DNA of 64,000 nucleotides from Strigamia acuminata. Lineage: Eukaryota; Arthropoda; Chilopoda; Geophilomorpha; Linotaeniidae. Made by a program: the position numbers and the translations under genes. The stretch covers positions 11,656,001 to 11,720,000 of the forward strand of contig OX442316.1 in NCBI GenBank assembly GCA_949358305.1. The letters run 5' to 3'. How positions within the stretch are numbered: the first letter of the stretch is position 1; the number at the start of each line of letters is the position of its first letter. Positions 13,101 through 22,670 of the stretch are shown here, piece by piece. A model generated the notes under the pieces. The model did no database searches. It was not told the origin of the DNA and worked only from the letters and a program-made list of their open reading frames with translations.

Positions 13101-13564
13101 ATTTGCCGGCGCAAAAATTCGGAATAAAGACTTACGAATGCTTTTCCGTGCATTAATCCAAATTAAACATGTTTTGATTCTTTTATTTCCGATAGATAGC
13201 AAACAAAACGTCTTTACAGCTTTCTTTAAAACGACCACTGGGATTCAGAATAGGAGAATCCATTTTCCACGCTCATTTATTCTTAGTTAAAATAAATGAA
13301 TGCTTGTTCCCCATCCACCGAAGACGATGTGACGCCGCCGTGTGACATTCGTTTTGCCGGTATTTATAGAAAGAACTCGAGGGAAGACGATAATTTATAC
13401 TAATGGAGCTGATTTTTTGAAGATTCGAGCACAAAATAAATTGCGGACTCTAAATAAATGATAAAAATATAAATAAACATAAAAAAAAAGTCTCAACTCA
13501 TATTGCTTTATATGTTTCACATTTTGTTTAGCAGTCCTTCATTTCAAGAGATTGTATATTTTTA
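10123..13564. other. Intergenic stretch between Shaw gene 1 and the copia element
   Basis: The first kilobase probably holds the 3' UTR of gene 1. The rest is AT-rich with no recognised exon or transposon. A somewhat GC-richer patch lies at about 12490-12700 but shows no recognisable protein. Confidence 0.45.
10501..11035 (+). promoter_or_regulatory. Candidate polyadenylation signals of Shaw gene 1
   Basis: AATAAA hexamers occur at 10501-10506, 10899-10904, 10905-10910 and 11030-11035, 0.4-0.9 kb after the stop codon. Any could end the transcript. In this AT-rich DNA the hexamer is common by chance, so the choice needs RNA data. Confidence 0.3.
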
Positions 13565-13569
13565 CTTTC

Positions 13570-13775
13570 TGTTGGTTTTGAGTGCCCAGTCTTCACGCCA
13601 GGTGAACGTTTCACCTGCGCACCCACGACGTCCAGATGACGTACTTGGCGTAAACCAATCAGGGTTGAGCGCACCTGTATATAATGTGTTAGCAATTAGA
13701 ATAAAGTTAGTCATTTGCTGTTAAACCTAACCACGCGTCTTATCATTGTCCCAACCTTCGACACTAAAAACTACA
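13570..13775 (+). repeat. 5' LTR of the copia-type element
   Basis: 206 bp, TG...CA. It contains TATATAA at 13678-13684 and AATAAA at 13700-13705, a plausible promoter and polyadenylation signal. It is identical by eye to the 3' LTR. Confidence 0.93.
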
Positions 13776-13790
13776 GGTTATGGGCCCAGC
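13776..13790 (+). promoter_or_regulatory. Primer-binding site of the copia-type element
   Basis: GGTTATGGGCCCAGC directly follows the LTR end. It resembles the copia-type site that pairs with an internal part of initiator methionine tRNA. The tRNA assignment is from knowledge of copia elements, not from a match in this window. Confidence 0.6.
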
Positions 13791-13889
13791 ACGCTTCCAC
13801 TGCGGATAATATCGAGATTTGGGACGAAACGATCGAAGAAGTCAAAACGTTTTTGATACGAACCGTTTCGAGAAACAAAATCAGAAACG

Positions 13890-14402
13890 ATGGCGAATGC
13901 AGGCGGAATTTCGGCTAGAATCGAACCACTGGGGAAAGAAAACTACGATGCCTGGAAAGTCCAAATGGAAGCAATTTTGGGGAAGAACGATCTCTTAAAG
14001 TACGCGGACGGAACATTGAAGCGACCAGAAGTTGATCCAAGCAACAATAACACCAAGAAAGCCGCCGAAAATTGGGACGTGAGAGACAGAAACACGAGAT
14101 ACGATATTTTGCTACACGTAAAACAGTCGGAGATTCGATTGTTGAAAAACTGTAAAACCTCAAACGAATTATGGAGAAAATTGGACGAAATTTACGAAGC
14201 GAAAGGACCGGCAAATATGGGCATGTTGCTGAAACAAATTTGCGGAAACAAAATGGCTGAGAACGAAAACGTGCGTGACTATCTGAAGGGATCCATCCGA
14301 CACTTACTGGGACGCTGCTGTTGCAAAGTTTGCCGAAATCATTCGATACGTTCAAGATCACGATGGAATCGCGAGACACATTGCCGACGCTGGAAGCGCT
14401 AA
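13890..14402 (+). pseudogene. gag: Copia-type gag, N-terminal part, frame broken
   Basis: ATG at 13890 opens MANAGGISARIEPLGKENYD, the start of a copia-type gag (capsid-like RNA-binding protein). Conserved blocks NYDAWKVQMEAIL and SNELWRKLDEIYEA are visible. Up to ENVRDYLKG (about 14285) it looks like ordinary gag. Beyond this the frame gives unrelated residues to a stop at 14400-14402, while recognisable gag resumes in another frame at about 14315 (LPKSFDTFKITME). A small deletion with frameshift is the simplest reading. A programmed shift is less likely, since part of the expected segment seems absent. Confidence 0.8.
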
Positions 14403-15775
14403 AAGCTAAAATTATAGCCGCAGCAATTTCTCAAGAAAAAGATAAAGAAGAAGTATCCGACGCAATGTTGGCCAAGAAATCGTTCCAAAAACGGAGGCAG
14501 CCGAAGAACGGCGACGATGAATCGGATTCTGATGAAAAGCCGACTTTCAAGTTCAAGTGCCACGGTTGCGGAAAAATCGGCCACAAAATCGCCGATTGCC
14601 GAAGTAAAAGCAAGAAGGAAAGCGCATCGAGAGCCGAGAAGTCCAAGTACGAATTATTTTTCTGCGAACAAAACGAGACAGCATTGAAATGCGAGAAGTC
14701 ACGGCCGAGAAATTGGTGTTTGGACAGCGGCGCAAGTTCCCACATGTGCTCGAGCAATTCAACATTTTCAACGATCGAATTCCTGAAGAACCAGAAATTG
14801 AATTTGGCCAGTAAAGCGAGTACGAACATCGACGGAAAAGGAACCGCGAAAATCGTCGTCAAAACTGGAGACGGAAATATGAAGTTGGATTTGACGGAGA
14901 CTCTCTTGGTACGGGATTTGCGAACGAATTTGATGTCAGTCGGAAAGATCACAGAGCGGGGACACAAGGTGATTTTTGACAATAAATCAGCAGAAATAAT
15001 AAGCCCGAAGGGAGAAATCGTATTCACCGCCGAAAAAAGAAACGGATTATATTACATCGTCGACAAGACCGAGGATGCTGCGACCGCAATGGAAATCGAA
15101 GTCAGAACCGGGAACATGAAGACCGAAAAAGCAAGTACGGAAGTCAAGAAGACAAGAACCGAGAACAAGAAAACAGCTGCGGAAGTCAAGAAGACGAGAA
15201 CCGAGAACAAGAAAACAGCTGCGGAAGTCAAGAAGACGAGAGCCGAAAACAAGAAAACAGCTGCGGAAGTCAAGAAGACTAGAACCGAGAACGTAAAAAT
15301 TCGCGAATGGCACGAGAAGCTCGAATACGAATCAATTTTGAAGAAACTGAAAAACGACTTTGCAGAACAGATAAGTCAAACATTAATGGAAATGGCGCAA
15401 TATATGATTTTGCAGCCGAGTGAGGAATCAAGTGTGGAACTAGACAAGAACGAGAACGAAGTCAAAATTTCCGAGAACGAGAGCGAAGCCGAAATTTCCG
15501 AGAACGAGAGCGAAGCCGAAATTTCCGAGAACGAGAACGAAGTTGAAATTTCCGAGAACGAGAACGAAGTAGAAATTTTCGAGAACGAGACGGAACAAGG
15601 GGAAGTCGAAATCAAGATCAATGATGAAGTCGAGAACGAGACTGAACAAGGGGAAGTCGAAACTCTCCAGATCAAAAACGTACGAGCGCCTCCGCGACAA
15701 TCTTCGAGAACTCGGAGGCTGTATTCAAATCGAAATGGAAAACCACCAGGAAGAATTCGATATGAAGAGTATTAA
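14321..15775 (+). CDS. Copia-type gag-protease remnant with repeat-rich C-terminus, no integrase or RT
   Basis: Open frame of up to 484 codons; the first ATG is not necessarily used. In order: gag C-terminal part (SLPKSFDTFKITMESRDTL), zinc knuckle CX2CX4HX4C (CHGCGKIGHKIADC), retropepsin site with WCLDSGASSHMC, and protease-associated region to NGLYYIVDK. Then a basic 14-residue repeat (EVKKTRTENKKTAA, four copies, nt 15140-15300) interrupts before REWHEKLEYESILKKLKND, which resembles the gag-pre-integrase HEKLGH segment. An acidic 9-residue repeat (EAEISENES type, five copies) follows. The end, PPRQSSRTRR, resembles the linker normally found between integrase and RT. The frame has no start of its own from upstream gag, so it is expressed only if the frameshift is bypassed. 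Confidence 0.8.
   Translation: MQSLPKSFDTFKITMESRDTLPTLEALKAKIIAAAISQEKDKEEVSDAMLAKKSFQKRRQPKNGDDESDSDEKPTFKFKCHGCGKIGHKIADCRSKSKKESASRAEKSKYELFFCEQNETALKCEKSRPRNWCLDSGASSHMCSSNSTFSTIEFLKNQKLNLASKASTNIDGKGTAKIVVKTGDGNMKLDLTETLLVRDLRTNLMSVGKITERGHKVIFDNKSAEIISPKGEIVFTAEKRNGLYYIVDKTEDAATAMEIEVRTGNMKTEKASTEVKKTRTENKKTAAEVKKTRTENKKTAAEVKKTRAENKKTAAEVKKTRTENVKIREWHEKLEYESILKKLKNDFAEQISQTLMEMAQYMILQPSEESSVELDKNENEVKISENESEAEISENESEAEISENENEVEISENENEVEIFENETEQGEVEIKINDEVENETEQGEVETLQIKNVRAPPRQSSRTRRLYSNRNGKPPGRIRYEEY
15140..15300 (+). repeat. 42-bp tandem repeat inside the copia-type ORF
   Basis: Copies start at 15140, 15182, 15224 and 15266, an exact 42-nt period that keeps the frame. It encodes a Lys/Glu-rich 14-residue unit. 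Confidence 0.9.
15458..15592 (+). repeat. 27-bp tandem repeat inside the copia-type ORF
   Basis: Copies start at 15458, 15485, 15512, 15539 and 15566, an exact 27-nt period. It encodes an acidic 9-residue unit (core ISENE). A further short duplication (ENETEQGEVE) follows to about 15665. Confidence 0.9.
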
Positions 15776-15904
15776 TTAGTAAAACAAAATATTTGAATTG
15801 TTTGAGAAAAATATGTTTAATATTTGAATTGTTTAAGAAAAGTGTTTTTAATTATTTTAACTTTTGAGATGTAAAAATGTTGGAATATGTGGTGACTGGC
15901 ACTC

Positions 15905-15912
15905 AGGGGAAG
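15905..15912 (+). promoter_or_regulatory. Polypurine tract of the copia-type element
   Basis: AGGGGAAG abuts the right LTR, where the plus-strand primer is expected. Confidence 0.75.
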
Positions 15913-16118
15913 TGTTGGTTTTGAGTGCCCAGTCTTCACGCCAGGTGAACGTTTCACCTGCGCACCCACGACGTCCAGATGACGTACTTGGCGTAAACCA
16001 ATCAGGGTTGAGCGCACCTGTATATAATGTGTTAGCAATTAGAATAAAGTTAGTCATTTGCTGTTAAACCTAACCACGCGTCTTATCATTGTCCCAACCT
16101 TCGACACTAAAAACTACA
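15913..16118 (+). repeat. 3' LTR of the copia-type element
   Basis: Second copy of the 206-bp LTR, same orientation, followed directly by the CTTTC duplication. No substitution was seen against the left copy. Confidence 0.93.
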
Positions 16119-16123
16119 CTTTC

Positions 16124-17300
16124 ATATCATTCTGAGAAAGAAGTGTGGTGTAAAGTTGTCCCACGGTGCACACCTTAAAATGTTATAAGGTGTGCTTGGT
16201 ATAAAGCAGCACGTTAAGGATGGATTTGCGAGAATGTAAATACGGAACTCAGTTTTTGCGTATTAAGGGTGAGCATCCAAAGACAACTTTATATCAATTT
16301 TTTTTATATTTTTTATTTTTTTTTATTACATTTTATTTGTTTATTGTTCTAATGTTATTAGAAAAATTCTGAATTGCAATTTGTAAAGGAAAATGCATCC
16401 TGTTATTAATTTTCATCTGGTCTTTTATATCTGGTTATCTAAGAAGAGTTTTTTTTTTTGTAAACAAGATTATTTAATTAAAGCTGCTTGATTGATAGTA
16501 AATGCTTTGCGCTCTTTGCCAATATGCAGAAGATTTAACGTCAGAATTAAGCACATCCCGGATATTGCACTTTTAAAAGATGAAACTCAAAGAAAAGTAT
16601 CGTATCTGAACAGAAATGCGATGACAGCAAGAGTAACTATCTTCCATCGCATTGCATTAATCTTGTAGCAGAGAAATGTAACGCAATTACCAATTATAAA
16701 TTATTGTACCAATATTCTGTTTACGCTTTCGAAGACGGTTTTACATTCTGAGAAGCAGCCCAGATGTTCCGCAGATAAAAATGTAGAAACAAAAAATAAT
16801 TAAGAAAAATAAAAGTATTAATGCTATTAATGTTTGATTATTTTTTTTCTTTGCCCTTTTAAAATAAAATTATACCGACAATTATTTTTAGCCATTAGTG
16901 AAAGTAGCAGAAACTCAAATGTTGATGCTTTAATAATTCAAGCAGCTGTGTTTTTCTATACTTTGTTTATTTAAAATCATTTTTATTTAGACTTGAGTTT
17001 TTCTTTTCGTGTTTATATAAAATAAATGTTGATGAAAAAAATAAAATTTTAGTATTTTTAAATTTTTTTTTTCCATTTTATTGCAGCACGCCTTTAAGAC
17101 CCCAGTAAAAATAACAAGGTTTATTTCTTTTGTAAATACTATTGGATATTTATAGAAAACAAAAATCCCAATTTTCTGAACTCATTAATGCATCCGATGC
17201 AATGTTAATTGCTTCTAATTGACTGTTTATATTCATACATTCTGATTCCGAATGTGACGACGAGTGCGACAACCATTATTTAGGACTTGACTATAAGGTG
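16124..17300. other. AT-rich intergenic stretch, nothing recognised
   Basis: Poly-T tracts and short ORFs only, with no exon-like or transposon-like signal seen. Confidence 0.4.
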
Positions 17301-17311
17301 GGCTCAGCTAA

Positions 17312-17332
17312 GTTGCCTAGCAACCAATGACG
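17312..17332 (+). promoter_or_regulatory. RFX X-box with overlapping CCAAT and TGACG motifs
   Basis: GTTGCCTAGCAAC at 17312-17324 fits the palindromic X-box bound by RFX factors. CCAAT (17324-17328) and a CRE half-site TGACG (17328-17332) follow without a gap. A match by motif knowledge only; occupancy is unknown. Confidence 0.45.
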
Positions 17333-17586
17333 TGCTGCATTAACGACGCCGCGTGATCATTATCAAAACTAGGATATAATTTATGAATTCACGTTAATTT
17401 CAGTTATGGAATACCCTTATAAATAATTAACTACGGTAATTATCGGTATTTTAATCTACCGGTATCTCATTCTACTTGAAAAATAAAGTTACAAATTATA
17501 TTTCCAACTCTTCAAGCACAATTTTTATTTCAGTCTTTACTATTCCCAAAGCAATGGCATGATACTAACAATTTGTTTATAATTTA

Positions 17587-17594
17587 TGACGTCA
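17587..17594. promoter_or_regulatory. Perfect CRE (TGACGTCA)
   Basis: Palindromic CREB/ATF site, with a TATA-like TTTAAAAAG about 25 bp downstream, ahead of the GC-richer block starting near 17640. Together they look like a core promoter for a plus-strand transcript. Confidence 0.4.
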
Positions 17595-17639
17595 CAGTTA
17601 TGATTTCCATGCTTTAAAAAGCACGCTTACATTACTTTA

Positions 17640-17905
17640 GTTCCCCCAAATACCACAAGTCGTCGCATTTGTAAGCATTCTTTGGTTGCTAGGGGCGACC
17701 GTTCTGCTTGCGCCTCGGCTTGCGCACGATCGGTGGTAGTGAGCCCAGAGCTGAGGCAGCGGAGGAGTAATGCCCGGCCCTGTTGCGCCAGCGTGGTTCG
17801 GAGAAACCGCGATTAGCTCATGCAACTGAGTGTGTAAACGATAGAAGAATCTGCTGGCCAACAGAATTCACCCACACCCGATCCGAAACTCCCTCTTGAT
17901 TCGCC
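17640..17905 (+). other. Candidate 5' non-coding exon (possibly Shaw gene 2 leader)
   Basis: The block is clearly more GC- and CpG-rich than its surroundings, has no long plus-strand ORF, and ends in a strong donor, GCC|GTAAGT at 17906. With the CRE and TATA-like box upstream this fits a first, untranslated exon. The next plus-strand gene is Shaw gene 2, whose leader exon begins with an acceptor at 62963, so a roughly 45-kb first intron would be implied. This is inference; it could belong to another or a non-coding transcript. Confidence 0.35.
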
Positions 17906-17911
17906 GTAAGT

Positions 17912-20752
17912 ACATTAAAACATAACATGTATAATGCATCCCGTGTAGGCGTATTTGCTTGAATTGATCAATGAAACCTTGGCTTTTACTGTATCCCACG
18001 TTTAAAACCGAACTAAATATTATTTACAAAATTCGTAAAGTTTGCCACACAACTTGTATTTCTCATTGGTCAAAGTCGGCCATTGTTGGCGCGTTTTTCC
18101 ACGCACTATTTGTTGTACTTGTACATACATACTTAATTGTAATTATAACAAAAGAGTTAATAGTTTTGTCACTAGGACTCGGATGTTCCGGAGTAATTAA
18201 CGTCAAACTTATTCCCATTGGCTCCGCGCATTTCGATTTTCGATCGTTTATTTCAACGCCTACAATTGTGTCAACAAACTGGACTTGTCGAAACGTTAAT
18301 TTATTAGCCATCGAATTGAAAAGCCTGCTATAAATTACCAGGGTAGCTAATTTTCAGTTCCTTCTGTATGCCAATGGGCGGACACTTAAATATCTTGAGT
18401 TGTGTGGCAATTTTTATGTCTCAATTTTTTTTAACTTCCCCTCAACGATTTTGATGCGGTATTAATTCAATTATCCATAATCAATTACTTTCTTACACTT
18501 TTTCAGTGTTTTCTTTGGTGTGATTGTTTATTGCAGTTCCAACAACATTTGTTAGTGTTAGTTTTAGATGCTAGAGGCACTACGATCGCCATAACGTATC
18601 GTGATTGACCAATCACAGAAACTTACTTTTGAATAAAATCATTTGGACGTAAAACCTCAATACGTTCACCTCGTATTTGCCAAGTCACCAAATAATACCA
18701 AAAAGCTACAGTTACTAGCTATACCGTTATCACACATTTTGCAATTTCTGAACACTAAGTACGTGTTTTACCTAACAAATTAAATTTCCCACGCGCTATA
18801 AGGTCTTAAAACACCACGAAACGGGAAATGTAGCCAATAATTTGAATACTATACACCAAAAACAAGACTTAATGAACTCAGCTAATGGTTAATTTGCTGC
18901 AGAGGGAAGGGATTGTTCCAATAACGCTGTCTTTCTATTATAACTCGATTTCATTATAACACTTGTCACACCGTGCTCTTTTAACTGAACATTTTCATAA
19001 CGTACGCTCGCTTAACGCTTTGGTTTTACTGGAACGTTAGGAAAGAATAGGAAATATTATACGTATATAAGTGTGTGCGCGGTAATTCTAGTTGGGAGAA
19101 GTCGCTGCCTTCTTTCCGAATATTGACTCATAAATTTTGGTTTGCTTTAGTAAGTTATACTGGTATAATGGCGTTTCTGCTGACATGGTAATACAACTGG
19201 CCACTGCTTAATGCAGTGCCATTATTCGTGTAGTGGTGTCTTAATGATTTGTTTGAGCAGGCTTATTTATTGGATGTCCAAGTCTGGGGGGGAAAAAAAA
19301 ACATTAAATTCGAATACTTGGCGTTTGATTAAAGCTATATACCCTTATAAAATGGAACCCTGGAAAAGGTTTTTCCATCGATTTTTTGGCGAGGTTTATA
19401 TATCCAGATAGGAAATTATTGCACGTAAGGTTAATTTGAAGGGACAAAGATGGGAGCAATTTAAATGAAACTTGTCTTATCGTATTAAACACGTAGTATT
19501 TAGCACCACAAGTTGCCATTTCTTAGATCGTCACTTGTGATTACGCTATAGGCTTATTATTTATTTATTTATTTATTTATTTATATTTTTGAAATATAAT
19601 AAACATCAAATCTCATCCTTTTATGCGCAATCAGAAGATGTAAACAAGTTTATGTTCCACTGTGTAATTACTATCAGTTGAAATCTGAATCTCAGTTGAA
19701 GCTACAAATTGGAGCGTACATAATGATTAAATGTCCTGGGGATAATAAAATATGCGAATCCAATTATACCAATAGATTGTAATTGACCATCATCATTATA
19801 TGTCATCAAGATTTGACATTGTTCGTCTGTGTTCACTCAATTTTTTGGATGGGAAAGGGTCAAATGTAAATGATTAGTTTAAATGACATTTATGAGAGAG
19901 TAAACATTAATTATGAGGCTATGGTTTTGTGTTAATGCAGTGCACGCTCGATTTTGTACAAGTGGGATTGAATATATGACTTTATTTGGAATTTTTCCTA
20001 TCAGCTGAAGTTTGTCTCTGTCAAGGTGTTTGTGTGTGGGGCAAAGCAATACATCTTTGCGTCTCTTCAGAAAACCACTACGTGCGCTTGCCAGTACTTT
20101 TTAGCCATTATTCATGAAGAAAATTCATGTGGATGACTTTAAGTCGTGAAGATAAATGCCCAGATGAGTTGTGAAAAAGTTCGCAAAATGGATGATGATA
20201 TCGCGGGATCATTGGAATCCGTTCTGTCATCGTTTAATTCTTGGAGCGCCAATTTACAATGGCCAATTTTGTTGGTGAGAATTAATATTAATCTTAATAG
20301 GAAATTTTTTTTATTTACTTGATGCATATGTTCACAAGCTTTGTGAAGGCACGTTCTGACAGAAAAAGTAACCGGCGGGCTCAGAGGAATCACGCACTGT
20401 GGATTGAACTGCAGTTCTCCAGGTTTGGTCACAAGTTATTTCCAAGATGACAGTCACTGCTGTGTGTACACAAACAGGTGTTATGTTTCGATTTTAGAAT
20501 TTAATATTAAAATTGCCATTAATACTAGTATTATGATCATTAACTGCGTTCAGAAAGTCATTTAAAGCAGTCTAAATACATGGTTTAGACATCCTTTTGA
20601 ACAAATAAAGTTGTTTAAAAACTGTTTAATTGCAAAATTTTGAACATTAGCTTGTTCTAAGTGAATTGTGTATGGAATAATAGGCCTTATAAAAATATGG
20701 CATGAATAGATTTATTACTTGTGTTTCATTCGCATTAATTAAAGCGGACTAT
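17912..20752. other. Stretch without recognised genes
   Basis: AT-rich DNA with short ORFs that match nothing I know and a (TTAT)n run at 19554-19584. No splice-bounded coding segment was seen. Confidence 0.4.
19554..19584 (+). repeat. (TTAT)n microsatellite
   Basis: About seven tandem TTAT units. Confidence 0.85.
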
Positions 20753-21180
20753 TATACTCTTGTTCGACTCAAAAGGGTGCCCTTTTCCCATTGGCCGAGC
20801 CGCATTACTCCTACCTAAAGTTTGTATTACTACGACTAGGAGAAATAGTTTTTATTTTTCTTATGTTTTGTGATTGCTATTACCATTTAAGTTGATATAA
20901 TTTTGATTATTTTTATAACAAAAATGTTATTTTTATTTAGGAAATAAAGTTTTATGCACATATGAATGTACTGTAAAACTCGTGTTGGTTATGTTTATTG
21001 GTTACTATGTCTGGATAGTAAACAATTTTGAATTTTTGGCAGTTGCCTAGGCAATCAATTACAATGTTTGTACATTGTAATGCATTTCTGGTGTTTGGGT
21101 CTACATTTTTGGATCACTACAACAGTGATACGGCTCGGCCAATGGGAGAAGGGCACTCTTTTGAGTCGAACAAGAGTGTA
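20753..21180. mobile_element. MITE with 50-bp terminal inverted repeats and TA ends
   Basis: Arms 20753-20802 and 21131-21180 are inverted copies with about three mismatches in 50. Both ends carry TA, consistent with a TA target duplication as made by Tc1/mariner-type transposases. There is no ORF inside, so it is non-autonomous. The superfamily is inferred from TA only. Confidence 0.75.
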
Positions 21181-21181
21181 G

Positions 21182-21272
21182 GTATCTTCTAATTGTGCAC
21201 CTGTGCGCGATTTGAAAAAACTAATTTTTTGCACCGCGCGCAATTTGTGGCCTGCGAGCAATTAGAAGATAC
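21182..21272. repeat. Inverted repeat abutting the MITE
   Basis: The 14-bp arms GTATCTTCTAATTG (21182-21195) and its exact complement (21259-21272) lie 63 nt apart, starting two bases after the neighbouring MITE. Possibly a second small fold-back element. Confidence 0.6.
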
Positions 21273-21324
21273 ATGGTAATTTGGCTGCCATTTTTTAAAT
21301 TAGATTGTGAAAACTAGGTGCATT

Positions 21325-21440
21325 TAAAAGTCATTTAAACTTGTTTATATTTTTTTAAACCAGTCTAAATGTAAAGTTTTGCGTGTTAAATTTTACATTT
21401 AGACTGGTTTAAAAAATATAAACTGGTTTAAATGACTTTA
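21325..21440. repeat. Long hairpin with about 50-bp arms
   Basis: Arms about 21325-21375 and 21390-21440 are inverted copies with a few mismatches and a loop of about 14 nt. The motif AAACCAGTCTAAATGTAAA is in the left arm and its complement in the right. Part of the arm recurs in degenerate form near 20550-20580 (TCATTTAAAGCAGTCTAAAT), suggesting a dispersed fold-back family. Confidence 0.7.
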
Positions 21441-22029
21441 TGAATGAGCGTAGTAATTAAGATGACCAGATCAAAGAAATACCAAATTTACATTCAAAGT
21501 GTGAAGTTGAAACAAACACTTAACCTGCTTGTTCATTAATCTAGTCTGAATAGGCTGTTTGGTTTATTGCCTTGTATTTTTTTACACTTAGCATGGTTAT
21601 GACCCCTTAGACTGAAAGCCCGTGTGTGGTATTAAGGCTACGCATGCTGCGATCTGTGAGGCGAGTTACTTGAGGATCCAGCCTACGACATGCCGTATTG
21701 GCTATTTGGGAATTGTAAATTTACTAGACAAAATCCATGTTGGTTAAAGATCAATTAAAATAAGCCTCTTTTCAGGCCACATGTGTTGTATTATTTTAAA
21801 TGTCACTATTGGTTTTATTGATTTAATGAGTAAATAATTTGTGACTTGCCAATGGATCCAATGTTTGTTTTAATGAACCATCGGCGACCAACCGCAGGTA
21901 GCGGAGTTTGTAAAAGGGAAGTCGGGTCACTTCATCGAATCCCGTTTCATCGAATGTCTTTTTTTTTCAATGAAACGTACCGTTTTTGCAAAATTTTCGA
22001 TGAAACGGTACAGTTTAAAAACTGAGTTT

Positions 22030-22670
22030 TATCGCACCTGTCGCATCCCTCGTTGTGGTATCCTTCAGCCGACGTCTGATCGTCGGGACAGCACCCATAA
22101 ACGCTGTGCCTGCACCCGCATCCGCCATGCTGGGGTCAACCAGCAGGAGTCCCCCAGCAGGAGTCCCCCAGCAGGAGTCACACCATCCGGACAGCAACCA
22201 AACTCAGATTTCTCGCACTATTCGCATCTCTCGTTGTGGAAGCCTTTTGCCGGCGTCTGACCGTCCAAACAACACCCGAATTCCGTCGACTTGCAACTTC
22301 CGCACCCTTCTTCTCCGAACCCTTTAGCGGCGGTCTGTCCGTCGGGGCAGCACCCGTAGACCGTCGCGTGGCAGTCACAGCCCAAGAAGTTTGGGCCCTG
22401 CGCTGGCGTCTGCTTGTCCGGACAGCAGCCGAACGGCATCGAGTAGCACGGACATCCGTCGTAGTTGGTTCCCCCGGCCGTCGTTTTGTAATCCGGGCAG
22501 CATCCGAACTCTGTCGTGTCGCATCCGCACCCAGCCTTGTTTGGACCCGTTGCGGCCGCCGAATTGTCGTAGCAGCAGCCGAATTCCGTCGTGTTGCAGC
22601 CGCACCCGGCCATGTCTGGGCCCGTGGCGGCCGTGGAATTGCCCGTAACGTACAACGCACGTCAGACAAC
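22030..22670 (-). pseudogene. Papilin-like cysteine-rich cassette array, broken
   Basis: On the minus strand about eight units of some 30 residues follow a pattern C.C..(T/S)(E/V)(F/Y)GCCPDG.T.A.GPN...GC, such as CDTTEFGCCPDY and CHATVYGCCPDG. Similar Cys-rich cassettes occur in papilin and related extracellular matrix proteins (from memory of those families). The unbroken part runs 22670 to 22218. At 22671-22680 the minus strand reads TGCGTTTCAG, a plausible splice acceptor, so the captured piece may start at an exon edge. An in-frame TAG at 22220-22218 interrupts a unit, and a 14-bp GGAGTCCCCCAGCA-type tandem triplication (about 22140-22185) shifts the frame. Cassettes then resume in another frame to about 22030. 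No start codon or signal peptide was found. Confidence 0.75.
22137..22185. repeat. 14-bp tandem repeat in the cassette fragment
   Basis: GGAGTCCCCCAGCA-type unit repeated about three times. It disrupts the cassette reading frame. Confidence 0.7.

Larger units (their letters stand above)
13565..16123 (+). mobile_element. Non-autonomous copia-type LTR retrotransposon with identical LTRs
   Basis: Two 206-bp LTRs (13570-13775 and 15913-16118) that I read as identical begin TG and end CA. They are bordered by a perfect 5-bp target duplication CTTTC (13565-13569, 16119-16123). A primer-binding site follows the left LTR and a purine tract precedes the right one. The interior codes for a gag N-terminus, a zinc knuckle, the DSGA protease site and a gag-pre-integrase-like WHEKL segment. 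It has no integrase DDE core, reverse transcriptase or RNase H. The whole element is about 2.55 kb, half the usual copia length. It must depend on a partner for movement. The identical LTRs indicate a recent insertion. Confidence 0.93.

Noticed and set aside
13915-15675. Several long minus-strand ORFs opposite the copia-type coding region
   Set aside because: They are shadows of the A-rich, repeat-containing plus-strand frame and have low-complexity translations.
17971-18333. 120-codon plus-strand ORF after the candidate leader exon
   Set aside because: It starts downstream of the GTAAGT donor and shows no known domain or coding bias.
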